NCBI GenBank assembly: GCA_020832305.1
Contig: JAFIEV010000087.1
Location: 27,622 to 91,621, forward strand
Direction of reading: 5' to 3'
Length of the DNA stretch: 64,000 nucleotides
Source: Cyclobacteriaceae bacterium
GTDB lineage: Bacteria; Bacteroidota; Bacteroidia; Cytophagales; Cyclobacteriaceae
The notes beneath the pieces were generated by a model. That model ran no database searches. It saw only the letters and a program-made list of their open reading frames with translations, and was not told the origin of the DNA. The position numbers were made by a program, and so were the translations under genes. Shown one piece after another: positions 53,997-63,036 of the stretch (position 1 is its first letter; the number at the start of each line of letters is the position of its first letter).

Positions 53997-55301
53997 TTAA
54001 TTCCCAAGGTACTCATTAAGGGCATCTGCCAGACGTGAAAATGTATCAACCAGGATTTCTGCATCATTTTCCAATAAGGTTATCCTGAAGCCGTGTAAGT
54101 CTGAACAAAATGAGGAGATAGGCACAACACAAATCCCCTTTGCACCCAGGAGATAATAAACAAAGCGCTTATCAGGTGCTATTTGATCACCAGCCACCCA
54201 TTCTTCAACCAATGCACGCACCTCAGGGTTTTCTATGTGTAGTTTTTGTCCTGGCTTTAAAGCGTTTTCCTTAAAAACAATGGTGTTGTAAAAGGCTCCA
54301 AATGTTTCATTAAAATATATGCCCTTCACTTTTTTGAGTATATCTGCAATGATTTTGGCGCGTTGCCCGATTTTATCATTGTTATTGCGAATGTGATCAA
54401 AGTACCTTGGATCACTGAGAATACGAGGTACCGCAAGTTGAGGAAGTTTGGTAGAACTAACCTCGATCATTTTGGCATTTTCCAGGGTAGTGCACAGCTT
54501 GTCAAACTCAGGGTCTTTCTTACGATTGAGAAATTTAGTCCACCCACAACGGGAGCCCGGCCATGGAACCTCTTTTGAAAGACCCTTCATTACGATACCC
54601 GGAACATCTTCTATATACTGGGCCAGCGACCAGGCCTTGGCACCATTATAAGTAACATTAATATATATTTCGTCTGATATGAGAAACAGATCAAATTCCC
54701 GGGCGATCTGAACAAATTTTTTGAGTATCTCAATCGGATACACCATTCCCGTAGGGTTATCGGGATTAATAATAAGAATACCTACAATATTCGGATTGTA
54801 TTTTACTTTAAGATACAAGTCCTCCATATCAGGATACCAATGATTGGAAGGATCGAGATTATAGGTAATCGGACTGTCATTGGCGTGAGCAGCCTCTGCG
54901 GATGAATGTGTTGAATATGCGGGTGAAGGGCCTATGATTCTTGCAGAAGGCAGCAAATACTGATAAATTTTTCCAATGGCATCGCCCAGGCCATTGTAAA
55001 ACAAAATATCATCTTCGTTAATCTGTACACCGCCCAATGAATTGTTTCGGTTGGCTAAAAATTTACGGGTGGCCAGCTCTCCTTTGGAATGGCAGTAGCT
55101 ATAGGTATCGTTTTGAAAAGACAATTCACAAATAATTTGCTTGATCCATTCAGGGATTTCTGCATGCTTCATGATGGGATCGCCTATGTTTTCCCATTGA
55201 ATTTTAACGCCATGCTTCATGATGGCTTCTGCCTTGCGAACTATGCCGCGAATTTCATAGGAAAGTTCATCAGCGCCTGGTCTCAACAATTTTTTTCTCA
55301 T
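53997..55301 (-). CDS. PLP-dependent class I/II aminotransferase
   Basis: The 434-residue protein fits the aspartate-aminotransferase fold: YNGLGDAIGKIYQYLLP, GILIINPDNPTGMVYPIEIL (the NPxNPTG motif), DLFLISDEIYINVTYNG, and the PLP lysine in MKGLSKEVPWPGSRCGWTKF. The late arginine FRITLLENDAEI binds the substrate carboxylate. The closest type by layout is an AlaA/alanine-like aminotransferase, but the amino donor is not certain. It has its own promoter box on the right and ends 2 bases from the ClC gene. Confidence 0.88.
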   Translation of the reverse strand: MRKKLLRPGADELSYEIRGIVRKAEAIMKHGVKIQWENIGDPIMKHAEIPEWIKQIICELSFQNDTYSYCHSKGELATRKFLANRNNSLGGVQINEDDILFYNGLGDAIGKIYQYLLPSARIIGPSPAYSTHSSAEAAHANDSPITYNLDPSNHWYPDMEDLYLKVKYNPNIVGILIINPDNPTGMVYPIEILKKFVQIAREFDLFLISDEIYINVTYNGAKAWSLAQYIEDVPGIVMKGLSKEVPWPGSRCGWTKFLNRKKDPEFDKLCTTLENAKMIEVSSTKLPQLAVPRILSDPRYFDHIRNNNDKIGQRAKIIADILKKVKGIYFNETFGAFYNTIVFKENALKPGQKLHIENPEVRALVEEWVAGDQIAPDKRFVYYLLGAKGICVVPISSFCSDLHGFRITLLENDAEILVDTFSRLADALNEYLGN

Positions 55302-55365
55302 TTCACCAAAAAACTAGGGGTGCATCACATTTACTTATTTCCAGACACTTTGCCGGATTGGACTG

Positions 55366-55373
55366 CAAATTTA
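55366..55373 (-). promoter_or_regulatory. Candidate -7 box for the aminotransferase gene
   Basis: Read leftward the bases are TAAATTTG, an exact TAnnTTTG match, about 65 bases before the ATG at 55301. The upstream element is unclear. Confidence 0.45.
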
Positions 55374-55544
55374 CTGGAATATTCATCTGAAATAAAAATT
55401 GCTTAAACAGAATGGGTATAAAATAGGATTTAATATAAGGTTTGAATAAGTATTAATACCAAATGATTGTATTTCTTTGCAGAAAAAAGATTTACATCTG
55501 CTATGTCTGTTGGCAATATTGCAGGACAATTTAGCTAAAGAGGG

Positions 55545-57827
55545 ATGATGAATAAAAATTACTTACAAGGGTTAGGTCTATCGGCGCTGTTTTTTTTTAT
55601 GCTTCCATTGGCAGCCTATACACAAGATGGCTTTAAAGTTCTGGATCTGATTACCTCAGAACCCTTACCCGGGGCCAATGCAAGAAACATTCGGACAGGG
55701 GATGTATACGTGGCTGATCTGAACGGATGGGTTATTGTGCCGACTGAAAGTAAGGCCCAGTCATTTGAAGTCACTTTTGTCGGATACCAAAAAAGGATAT
55801 TTCGCTTAAACAATAAGGCAGAGGAAGTTTTTCTTGAGCCTGATTATAACCTTCTCGATGGCATTGAAGTAATTGGATATGAAAGCACCAGAAGAATTAC
55901 AGAAATAGCAGGGGGCTTTGCATTTCTGCCCAACCGAGAATTGACCCGCTTTAATGATGCTACCCTGGTACACGCTATGAATACCCTGCCTGGCATTCGC
56001 ATGGAAGAAAGAGCGCCCGGCAGCTATCGTATCAACATCCGGGGAAGTTCGCTCAGGTCCCCTTTCGGGATTCGAAACGTTAAAGTCTACTGGAATGACA
56101 TTCCCTTTACTGAGCCTACCGGAAGCACACCCATCAATCTGATGGATCTTAATAATATCGATCGTATCGAAGTAATAAAAGGCCCAGGAGCAAGTATTTA
56201 TGGTGCAGGTATCGGAGGGGTCATCAACCTTTCAGGCATCCCTTTATCACGCAAGGCCATTCAGTCGGGTGTAAGTTATTCGGGAGGTTCTTATGGTTTT
56301 CACCGCTTTACAGCCAATGGAACAGTGCAAGGCGATAAGCATATGCTCTCGATCCGCTTTGCAACCCTCAAAACCGATGGCTATCGCGAACAAAGTGCCC
56401 TCGACCGCAAAACTTTACAAATACAGGGAAGCTTCGAACTCAATGAAAAGCAAAACCTATCTCTGTTTTTGCTCTATTCAGATCTGTACTATCAACTACC
56501 GGGCGGACTTACCCTTGCCGAATTTGAGGCCAATCCGAGAATGGCCAGGCCCAATGCAGCCAGGCAGCGGTCTTCCATCGATAACCAGAATTTACTTGTT
56601 GGATTCAGCCATGATATCCAAATTGCTGAAAATTTTAGCAATACTACCTCCATTTACCTGTCAGACGGGCATTTTGAAAACCCCTTTATCCTCAATTATA
56701 AGCAGGACCGATTCGAAGGATTGGGTGGACGCACCAGGTTTAATTATCAGACAGATATTGGTTCCATTACTACACGCTGGGTGGCCGGAGGAGAATATCA
56801 ATGGAACTGTAACTGGACAAGAAATTACGGAAATGTAAATGGCAGGCTCGATTCACTCAGATTTGAAGACTACATAATCGCGGTTCAAGGAATGGCCTTT
56901 GCACAAGTGGAAGCAGATTTACCCGGAGAGTGGATAGCCACCCTGGGTGGTAGTATCAATTATGTCAATTACGAAATAGACCGTGTGGCAGATGCTTTCA
57001 ACAATAATCCTTTTTTATTTACGAAAAGCTTTCAGCCGGTGTTTAGCCCAAGAATGAGTTTGCTGAAAAAACTGAACAGGCAGATTTCAGCCCATGCCTC
57101 AGTGAGTTATGGTTTTTCACCCCCTACCTCACTGGAAGTTCGTACCAATGAAGGCAGCATTAACCGGGACCTGGAGGCAGAAAAAGGGCTGAACTATGAA
57201 ATTGGTATACGGGGCAATGCCTTTTCAAACAACCTGCGTTTTGATGTAAGTGCATTTTTATTACAGCAAACTGAAACCATTGTCAGCAGGGCCTCAGAAG
57301 TCGGTACCATCATTTTTGAAAACTCCGGCGCTACAAGCCAAAGAGGGTTGGAGGTCCTTTTTGCTGAAACGCTGTTAGATAATCCATCAGGTTTCATCAG
57401 CCGGATAGCGATGCAACAGAGCATTACCATCAACCATTTCAGGTTTACCGATTATGTTACCAATACCGGAGATTTTACCGGAAATATGCTTACCGGTACA
57501 CCTGCCAATTTCGCAGCCCTCACGGCTGACCTCGATCTCAGACCAGGTTTTTACCTCAATGGCACCCTAAATTATAGTGATCGCATTCCTCTAAACGACG
57601 GGAATTCGGTATTTGCAGATCCTTTTCATCTGATCAACCTAAAAGCAGGTTTTAGAAGAAATATCACTGGAAGTATGCAATGTGAAATATTTGCCGGGGT
57701 TGAAAACCTGTTGAATGAAAAATACAGTCTTGGAAATGATCTCAACGCTTTTGGCGGAAGATTTTTTTCCCCGGCACCCGATAGAAATTATTATGCAGGC
57801 ATTAAAATATTGTTTAATCATGACTGA
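55545..57827 (+). CDS. TonB-dependent outer-membrane receptor (FecA-like)
   Basis: The 760-residue protein has a signal peptide (LSALFFFMLPLAAYTQ), a short CarboxypepD_reg-like domain (about 28-100), a TonB plug (about 115-230: HAMNTLPGIRMEERAPGSYR, INIRGSSLRSPFGIRN, IDRIEVIKGPGASIYGAG) and a 22-strand barrel. The end has the receptor hallmark FAGVENLLNEKYSLG. Such receptors import ferric siderophores, vitamin B12 or other large ligands. A nitroreductase gene overlaps its stop by 8 bases, which suggests a linked role, perhaps in reducing an imported complex; that is inference. Confidence 0.93.
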   Translation: MMNKNYLQGLGLSALFFFMLPLAAYTQDGFKVLDLITSEPLPGANARNIRTGDVYVADLNGWVIVPTESKAQSFEVTFVGYQKRIFRLNNKAEEVFLEPDYNLLDGIEVIGYESTRRITEIAGGFAFLPNRELTRFNDATLVHAMNTLPGIRMEERAPGSYRINIRGSSLRSPFGIRNVKVYWNDIPFTEPTGSTPINLMDLNNIDRIEVIKGPGASIYGAGIGGVINLSGIPLSRKAIQSGVSYSGGSYGFHRFTANGTVQGDKHMLSIRFATLKTDGYREQSALDRKTLQIQGSFELNEKQNLSLFLLYSDLYYQLPGGLTLAEFEANPRMARPNAARQRSSIDNQNLLVGFSHDIQIAENFSNTTSIYLSDGHFENPFILNYKQDRFEGLGGRTRFNYQTDIGSITTRWVAGGEYQWNCNWTRNYGNVNGRLDSLRFEDYIIAVQGMAFAQVEADLPGEWIATLGGSINYVNYEIDRVADAFNNNPFLFTKSFQPVFSPRMSLLKKLNRQISAHASVSYGFSPPTSLEVRTNEGSINRDLEAEKGLNYEIGIRGNAFSNNLRFDVSAFLLQQTETIVSRASEVGTIIFENSGATSQRGLEVLFAETLLDNPSGFISRIAMQQSITINHFRFTDYVTNTGDFTGNMLTGTPANFAALTADLDLRPGFYLNGTLNYSDRIPLNDGNSVFADPFHLINLKAGFRRNITGSMQCEIFAGVENLLNEKYSLGNDLNAFGGRFFSPAPDRNYYAGIKILFNHD

Positions 57828-58437
57828 TACCATAGTAACATTACCCGCAGCATTCGATATTGAAGAAGTTAACCGGCTGATACGTACCCGCAGGTCGGTG
57901 TACCCACCCTCATATTCGGGGGAAGTAATACCTGAAGAAAAAATTGAAATTATCCTCGAAAACGCCAATTACGCACCTACGCACAAACTTACCCAGCCCT
58001 GGCGCTTTGTGGTTTTTAGTGGGAAGGGACTGGAGAAGCTCGCCCATTTTCAATCGGATCTTTACAAACAGGTCTCAGAGGCCAGAGGCAACTTTCAGGA
58101 AAAAACTTTTGAAACCCTGAGAACAAAGCCACTACAGGCATCCCATATTATCGCTATAGGTATGAAGCGCGATGAAAAAGAACTGGTACCAGAAATTGAA
58201 GAGGTAGAAGCCGTCGCTTGTGCGGTGCAGAATATGTACCTGACCGCCACTGCATTGGGCCTGGGCGCATACTGGGGTTCGGGTGGAATTACCTATCTGG
58301 AAGAGGCGCTGCCTTTTTTCGGACTCCAGAAGCCTGATAAGTTACTGGGCTTTTTTTATCTGGGTATACCCAAAGGAAAATGGCCTAAAGCGATCAGGGA
58401 GGATATCTCCACTAAGGTGCAGTGGGTTGTAGATTAA
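57820..58437 (+). CDS. Nitroreductase family oxidoreductase
   Basis: The protein of about 205 residues is a flavin nitroreductase. It has LIRTRRSVYPPSYSGEVIPE with the FMN-binding Arg-Arg-Ser, NANYAPTHKLTQPWRFVVFS, and EVEAVACAVQNMYLTATALG with GLGAYWGSGGITYL. It uses NAD(P)H to reduce nitro compounds, quinones or flavins. The open frame extends to 57715, inside the receptor gene; the ATG at 57820 gives the correct family start and an 8-base overlap. The two genes are translationally coupled. Confidence 0.9.
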   Translation: MTDTIVTLPAAFDIEEVNRLIRTRRSVYPPSYSGEVIPEEKIEIILENANYAPTHKLTQPWRFVVFSGKGLEKLAHFQSDLYKQVSEARGNFQEKTFETLRTKPLQASHIIAIGMKRDEKELVPEIEEVEAVACAVQNMYLTATALGLGAYWGSGGITYLEEALPFFGLQKPDKLLGFFYLGIPKGKWPKAIREDISTKVQWVVD

Positions 58438-58457
58438 TCAGTACATATCCCGGGTGT

Positions 58458-59495
58458 TTATTGTAAGCTCAATTCGTAAAGTTCTCTTGACAGCTGACTT
58501 AAATCCTGTTTCATAAGGCTAACCTGGGCTTCTGTCTGATCCAGCATATTTGCCCTGTGAAATAACTGATCTGCAGTGTACAATCCCCCTTCTCCAAAAA
58601 ATACGGGATCAATTTCCTCGATGTCAGGCGAATCAGAAGGGGAGAGCCCGGCAAATTGTATCCAGTTGTTGATGAGCTGCTGCCTGTGTGAGCTTCCTGT
58701 CTCAGCAATAGTCCGGTTGAGGTAATACCATAAGGAAGGAGGGAAAATGGTTGATGTTTCACGACCTTCCCAGATTTCTTTCAGTGGGTTTCTTTTGTGC
58801 TGAAATTGAACCACCCTGCCATTTCTCAGGATTAAATAACCCAACGTTGCTTCGGTAAAACCAGTTGTAAGACCAATTATTTCAGGGATTTTGCCGGTTT
58901 GGCCATTAATCAGTAATACCCCTGTGACAATAGCGCCTATTGCACCTACCCCGATGGCAGCAACCGTCAGCCGGCTGCTCTGGCGGTCCTCCCGCTGCTT
59001 AAGATAGTTTGCAATTTGTTCGGCCCTTTCTTCTTCACAATCCATTTCCGAAGCTACGGCCGAAATTTCCAATGAAGCCAGTTGTATCTTATTGTTAATT
59101 TTCTGGGTAGTTTCCAACAGATGCAATCGCATCTCCAGATTTTGGTTTTCGCTTAAATTGTATTTTGCAGTAATTAATTCTTCTAAAAAAGGCATTATTC
59201 CAATTGCATGGGCCACATGAAGACTATTCAAACTAAAATGCTCTTTTACAGCAGCGGGGATTTTCCCACGATTGAGTTCTGCGGGCAGTTCGTAATTGAT
59301 GTAACTTACAGAAGTTTGCTGCTGGCAATTGCCGGTGTTTAACGGGCTTATATCTCTGATCTCCCTCGGGCCGGTACAAGTCTGAAAAAGCAGCATCAAT
59401 ACCACGGCAATCAACATCCATGACCGATTCTTTAGTGAGAACCAGCTTGTCAATATTTTATATTTTAAAAATTGAAAGTAATCGATTGAAAACAT
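58458..59495 (-). CDS. Hypothetical envelope protein (about 345 aa), possibly a lipoprotein
   Basis: The N-terminus carries a hydrophobic segment ending VVLMLLFQTCTGPREI, which could be a loose lipobox with Cys near residue 40. A helical, coiled-coil-prone region follows (about 120-175), then a membrane-like stretch RLTVAAIGVGAIGAIVTGVLL (about 190-215) and a mixed C-terminus. No known family recognised. The frame opens at a TTG at 59510 inside the terminator of the upstream gene; the ATG at 59495, or a later one at 59417 (MLIAVVLML), is more likely. Function unknown. Confidence 0.65.
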   Translation of the reverse strand: MFSIDYFQFLKYKILTSWFSLKNRSWMLIAVVLMLLFQTCTGPREIRDISPLNTGNCQQQTSVSYINYELPAELNRGKIPAAVKEHFSLNSLHVAHAIGIMPFLEELITAKYNLSENQNLEMRLHLLETTQKINNKIQLASLEISAVASEMDCEEERAEQIANYLKQREDRQSSRLTVAAIGVGAIGAIVTGVLLINGQTGKIPEIIGLTTGFTEATLGYLILRNGRVVQFQHKRNPLKEIWEGRETSTIFPPSLWYYLNRTIAETGSSHRQQLINNWIQFAGLSPSDSPDIEEIDPVFFGEGGLYTADQLFHRANMLDQTEAQVSLMKQDLSQLSRELYELSLQ

Positions 59496-59502
59496 AATGA
59501 AT

Positions 59503-59531
59503 AAGGGCAACCGGTCATTTGGCTGCCCTTT
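59503..59531 (-). terminator. Terminator of gpmI
   Basis: AAGGGCAACC pairs with GGCTGCCCTT (one mismatch) across an 8-base loop, 23 bases beyond the leftward stop at 59554. The T-run is weak. The next gene starts 8 bases further on, so the stem lies in its leader. Confidence 0.6.
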
Positions 59532-59553
59532 AATTTTATATTACAATTCAATA

Positions 59554-61077
59554 TCAGGAAATAAGCGACTTTCCTGTCATTTCTGCCGGTTTTTCAATGG
59601 CCATTAAATCGAGAATGGTTGGTGACACATCTGCTAAAATGCCATCTTTTACCTTTTTCACATCATTATCAATGACAATGACGGGCACTGGATTGGTGGT
59701 ATGCGCCGTATGGGGCTTGCCATCTTCATCATACATTTTATCAGCATTGCCATGGTCAGCAATTACCACGAAGGAATATCCTTTTTCCTGTCCGGCTTCA
59801 ACTACTTGCTTAAGACAAGCATCAATGGTTTCAACGGCTTTGATAATGGCTTCAGGAACACCAGTATGACCTACCATATCGGGATTGGCAAAATTGAGAC
59901 AAACAAAATCCACTTCCCCTTTTCTGAGTTCGGCACAAATGGCTTCTGTAATACCGGGTGCACTCATTTCTGGTTGCAAATCATAAGTAGCTACTTTAGG
60001 AGAGGCAATCATGATTCTTTCTTCTCCTTCGAAAGGCTTTTCCCTTCCTCCTGAGAAAAAAAAGGTAACGTGTGGATATTTTTCGGTTTCAGCAATCCGG
60101 ATTTGTTTTTTGCCGGCTTTGGAGACCACCTCGCCCATGGTCATTTGCAGATTGTCCTTGTCGAAAATCACCTTAACGTCTTTGAATGTTGCATCGTAAT
60201 TGGTCATGGTGGCATAGTACAGGGGGATAGTCTCCATACCATGTTCCGGCATATCTTTTTGCGTAAGAACTATGGTAATTTCCCTGAGCCGGTCGGTCCT
60301 GAAATTAAAACATATGACTACATCATCTTTTTCAATTTTTGCCAGTGGTTTCCCTTGTTCATCAACGATTACCCTTGGCTTGATAAATTCATCAGTGATT
60401 CCTTCGTCGTAGGAAGTTTTTACCGCTTCAATGGCCGATGTATGGGCGGTACCTTCGCCTTTCACCAACAGATCATAAGCTATTTTTACCCTTTCCCAAC
60501 GCTTGTCTCGGTCCATGCCATAGTATCGACCAACCACAGAAGCAATTTTACCGGCTGAATTTTTCAGGTGTTCTTCAAGTTTTTCAATAAAGCCCAATCC
60601 ACTGGTAGGCGAACAATCGCGACCATCGGTAAGCGCATGGATAAACACATCGCTTAATCCATGGTCTTTGGCTATATCACAAAGTTTGTACAAATGCTCT
60701 TGTGAAGAGTGTACACCACCATCAGAAACCAGTCCGATGAAATGCACTTTTTTATTATTTTTTTTCGCATGTTGCAGTGCACTGACCAGCGTTTCATTGC
60801 TGCTGATGCTGTTATCTTTAACAGCGAGATCAATTTTTAGTAAATCCTGATAAACAATGCGACCGGCCCCTATATTGAGGTGCCCAACTTCTGAATTTCC
60901 CATTTGTCCGCCCGGAAGACCCGCGTTTTCACCATGGGTCAACAATTGAGCATGGGCATATTTTTCATATAAACTGTCGACAAATGGGGTTTTGGCCAGA
61001 TAAACACCGTCGGTATTGTTGCCGGCACCTATTCCCCAACCATCCAATATTACAAGGGCTACTTTTTTTGCTGTCAT
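59554..61077 (-). CDS. gpmI: 2,3-bisphosphoglycerate-independent phosphoglycerate mutase
   Basis: The 507-residue protein is an iPGM of the alkaline phosphatase superfamily. It has VALVILDGWGIGAGNNTDGV (metal Asp), LPGGQMGNSEVGHLNIGAGR with the nucleophilic Ser, VFIHALTDGRDCSPTSGLGF, FVCLNFANPDMVGHTG, FVVIADHGNADKMYD and PHTAHTTNPVPVIVI. It interconverts 3- and 2-phosphoglycerate in glycolysis with manganese. Length is normal for the family. It is the first gene of a leftward run and ends in a weak terminator. Confidence 0.96.
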   Translation of the reverse strand: MTAKKVALVILDGWGIGAGNNTDGVYLAKTPFVDSLYEKYAHAQLLTHGENAGLPGGQMGNSEVGHLNIGAGRIVYQDLLKIDLAVKDNSISSNETLVSALQHAKKNNKKVHFIGLVSDGGVHSSQEHLYKLCDIAKDHGLSDVFIHALTDGRDCSPTSGLGFIEKLEEHLKNSAGKIASVVGRYYGMDRDKRWERVKIAYDLLVKGEGTAHTSAIEAVKTSYDEGITDEFIKPRVIVDEQGKPLAKIEKDDVVICFNFRTDRLREITIVLTQKDMPEHGMETIPLYYATMTNYDATFKDVKVIFDKDNLQMTMGEVVSKAGKKQIRIAETEKYPHVTFFFSGGREKPFEGEERIMIASPKVATYDLQPEMSAPGITEAICAELRKGEVDFVCLNFANPDMVGHTGVPEAIIKAVETIDACLKQVVEAGQEKGYSFVVIADHGNADKMYDEDGKPHTAHTTNPVPVIVIDNDVKKVKDGILADVSPTILDLMAIEKPAEMTGKSLIS

Positions 61078-61339
61078 TTTGTGAATGTTTTTTTACTTTG
61101 AATGAAGAATTCTTTTTCTGTAGGATTGATAAAAAAATACATGTAGTTCAGCGTTTGATAAATCAAAACTCTGTTTTTTAATTAGGCCGCAATTTAATAA
61201 AATGTTATAAGCTTTGTGCAATTCTAAGTAAGATAGTGATAAGTTGTGACGACTGATCGGGCATGGCTTGAGAAAAAATTAATATATTACCAGCGATTTA
61301 CCGAAAGCGTATTTTTTATGCTTCAAAAAAGTATAACCC

Positions 61340-62656
61340 ATGAATAATATTTATAAAAGAGCATATTACACAGCTTTTTCATTGCTGTTGATTTTTTCGA
61401 TTCAGACGGAAACACTCGCGCAAACCGGCTCACTTAAAAAGACACCACCTCTTTCTGAAGGCCGGCCGCAGCAGTCAGGGATGTCGGAGGAACGCCTGAA
61501 GAAGATTGACGCCATGTGCAGGGAAGCCATCGAAAAGGGAGAGGTGCCCGGCATTGTTGCGCTTATTGCCAGAAATGGAAAAATCGTTTTCCACAATGCC
61601 TATGGCATGGCCGACAATCAGGCGGGGCGGGCCATGAAAAAAGATGATATCTTCAGGATTGCCTCACAAAGCAAAGCTATAACTTCCACGGCCGTGATGA
61701 TGCTTTGGGAAGAAGGCAGATTTCAGCTTGATGACCCTATTTCAAAATATATTCCTGAGTTTAAAAATCCCCAGGTGTTAAAGAGCTTCCGCTATAGTGA
61801 TACTACCTATTCAGCCGTACCTGCATCCCGGGAAATTACCATACGCCAATTGCTCACCCATACTTCAGGAATCGGTTACGGAGTGATCGATGGCGATGAG
61901 CGAATGCGCATGATATATCATAAAGCGGGCATTGTAGATTTATATACCACAGAGCCGGTAAGCATTGAGGAGAATATTAAGAAACTGGCAAAGCTTCCCC
62001 TGCATCATAATCCAGGTGAAAAATACACCTACAGCGAGGGACTTGATGTGCTTGGTTATTTTATTGAGGTGGTTTCGGGATTGCCTTTTGACAGGTTTCT
62101 GGAAGAGCGACTCTTTAAGCCATTGGGGATGAACGACACCTATTTTTACCTGCCGCAGCAGAAGGCCAATCGTCTGGTTACCCTTCAGCGCCTCGGGGCA
62201 GATGGAGGCTGGGAGTCTTATCCGGTAACTTTTTACGATCCGGCTTATCCTGTGAAAGGGGCGAGAACCTTTTTCAGCGGTGGCGCCGGACTTAGCAGTA
62301 CAGCCAGGGATTATGCCACCTTTTTGCAGATGTACCTCAATGGTGGTGAATTGAATGGAATAAGGATATTGAGCCGCACGACTGTTCAATCAATGATGGG
62401 CAATCAGATTGGAAACCTTTGGGATGGAGGCAAGCATTACGGATTGGCTTTTGGGGTGGTTAATCAGAAAGGCCAGGATCAGGGAGGTATGGGAAGTATA
62501 GGAACTTTTGATTGGGGTGGCTATTTCAATACACAGTATTTTGCCGACCCCAAAGAGCAAATTATTGGCATAATCATGAAACAGGTGCGCGAGAGCGGTC
62601 CCGATAATACAGGATGGAAATTCCGCCAGATGGTCGGTGCAGCCGTGGATGATTAA
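61340..62656 (+). CDS. Serine hydrolase, class C beta-lactamase-like
   Basis: The 438-residue protein has a signal peptide (FSLLLIFSIQTETLAQ) and the beta-lactamase/DD-peptidase fold. It has FRIASQSKAITSTAVMMLWE with the SxxK motif, ITIRQLLTHTSGIGYG, PGEKYTYSEGLDVLGYFIEV with the Tyr-Ser motif, and a C-terminal GMGSIGTFDWGGYFNTQYF in place of the KTG box. Such enzymes are mostly esterases or D-amino-acid peptidases rather than true beta-lactamases. It is monocistronic. Its role in the envelope is inferred from the signal peptide. Confidence 0.9.
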   Translation: MNNIYKRAYYTAFSLLLIFSIQTETLAQTGSLKKTPPLSEGRPQQSGMSEERLKKIDAMCREAIEKGEVPGIVALIARNGKIVFHNAYGMADNQAGRAMKKDDIFRIASQSKAITSTAVMMLWEEGRFQLDDPISKYIPEFKNPQVLKSFRYSDTTYSAVPASREITIRQLLTHTSGIGYGVIDGDERMRMIYHKAGIVDLYTTEPVSIEENIKKLAKLPLHHNPGEKYTYSEGLDVLGYFIEVVSGLPFDRFLEERLFKPLGMNDTYFYLPQQKANRLVTLQRLGADGGWESYPVTFYDPAYPVKGARTFFSGGAGLSSTARDYATFLQMYLNGGELNGIRILSRTTVQSMMGNQIGNLWDGGKHYGLAFGVVNQKGQDQGGMGSIGTFDWGGYFNTQYFADPKEQIIGIIMKQVRESGPDNTGWKFRQMVGAAVDD

Positions 62657-63036
62657 AAGATTGAAGTTTTCGGTATGCGATTATAAGGTTTTTGCTTTGT
62701 AGTTGCGGGATTATAACGTAGTTTAAAGCATAGCCTTACAAGCTTTTTATGGGTTTTTAAACGGATTGTTCGATAGCAATTTTACTGTCGGATTTTCAAC
62801 AACAGTTTTATTTTTGACAGGGGAACACAAAAACGTAAAGACCATTTTACAATCGGGCTACTAGTAAACCAATACACAATACCGACCCTGCGCAAAGCGA
62901 AAAAGAGCCATTTTTTTCCACACATTTTTTACGCCAATGCAACTATAAATTTTAACTTAGCAAAGCAGTGGAACAACAGGCAGGCATTAAACCTGCTCTG
63001 AGTATTACGGGGAATTTTAAATATTTACACCATAAA
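62657..63036. other. Intergenic region of 380 bases before the restriction locus
   Basis: No gene is visible. A TATTTTTG box at 62809-62816 could be a rightward promoter, without a good upstream element. Composition and the junction with the broken hsdM suggest that the accessory segment may begin in this gap, but no attachment site or repeat was recognised. Confidence 0.45.

Noticed and set aside
61340..62656. True class C beta-lactamase (antibiotic resistance)
   Set aside because: The SxxK and Tyr-Ser motifs are present but the KTG box is not; the family is mostly esterases and peptidases.
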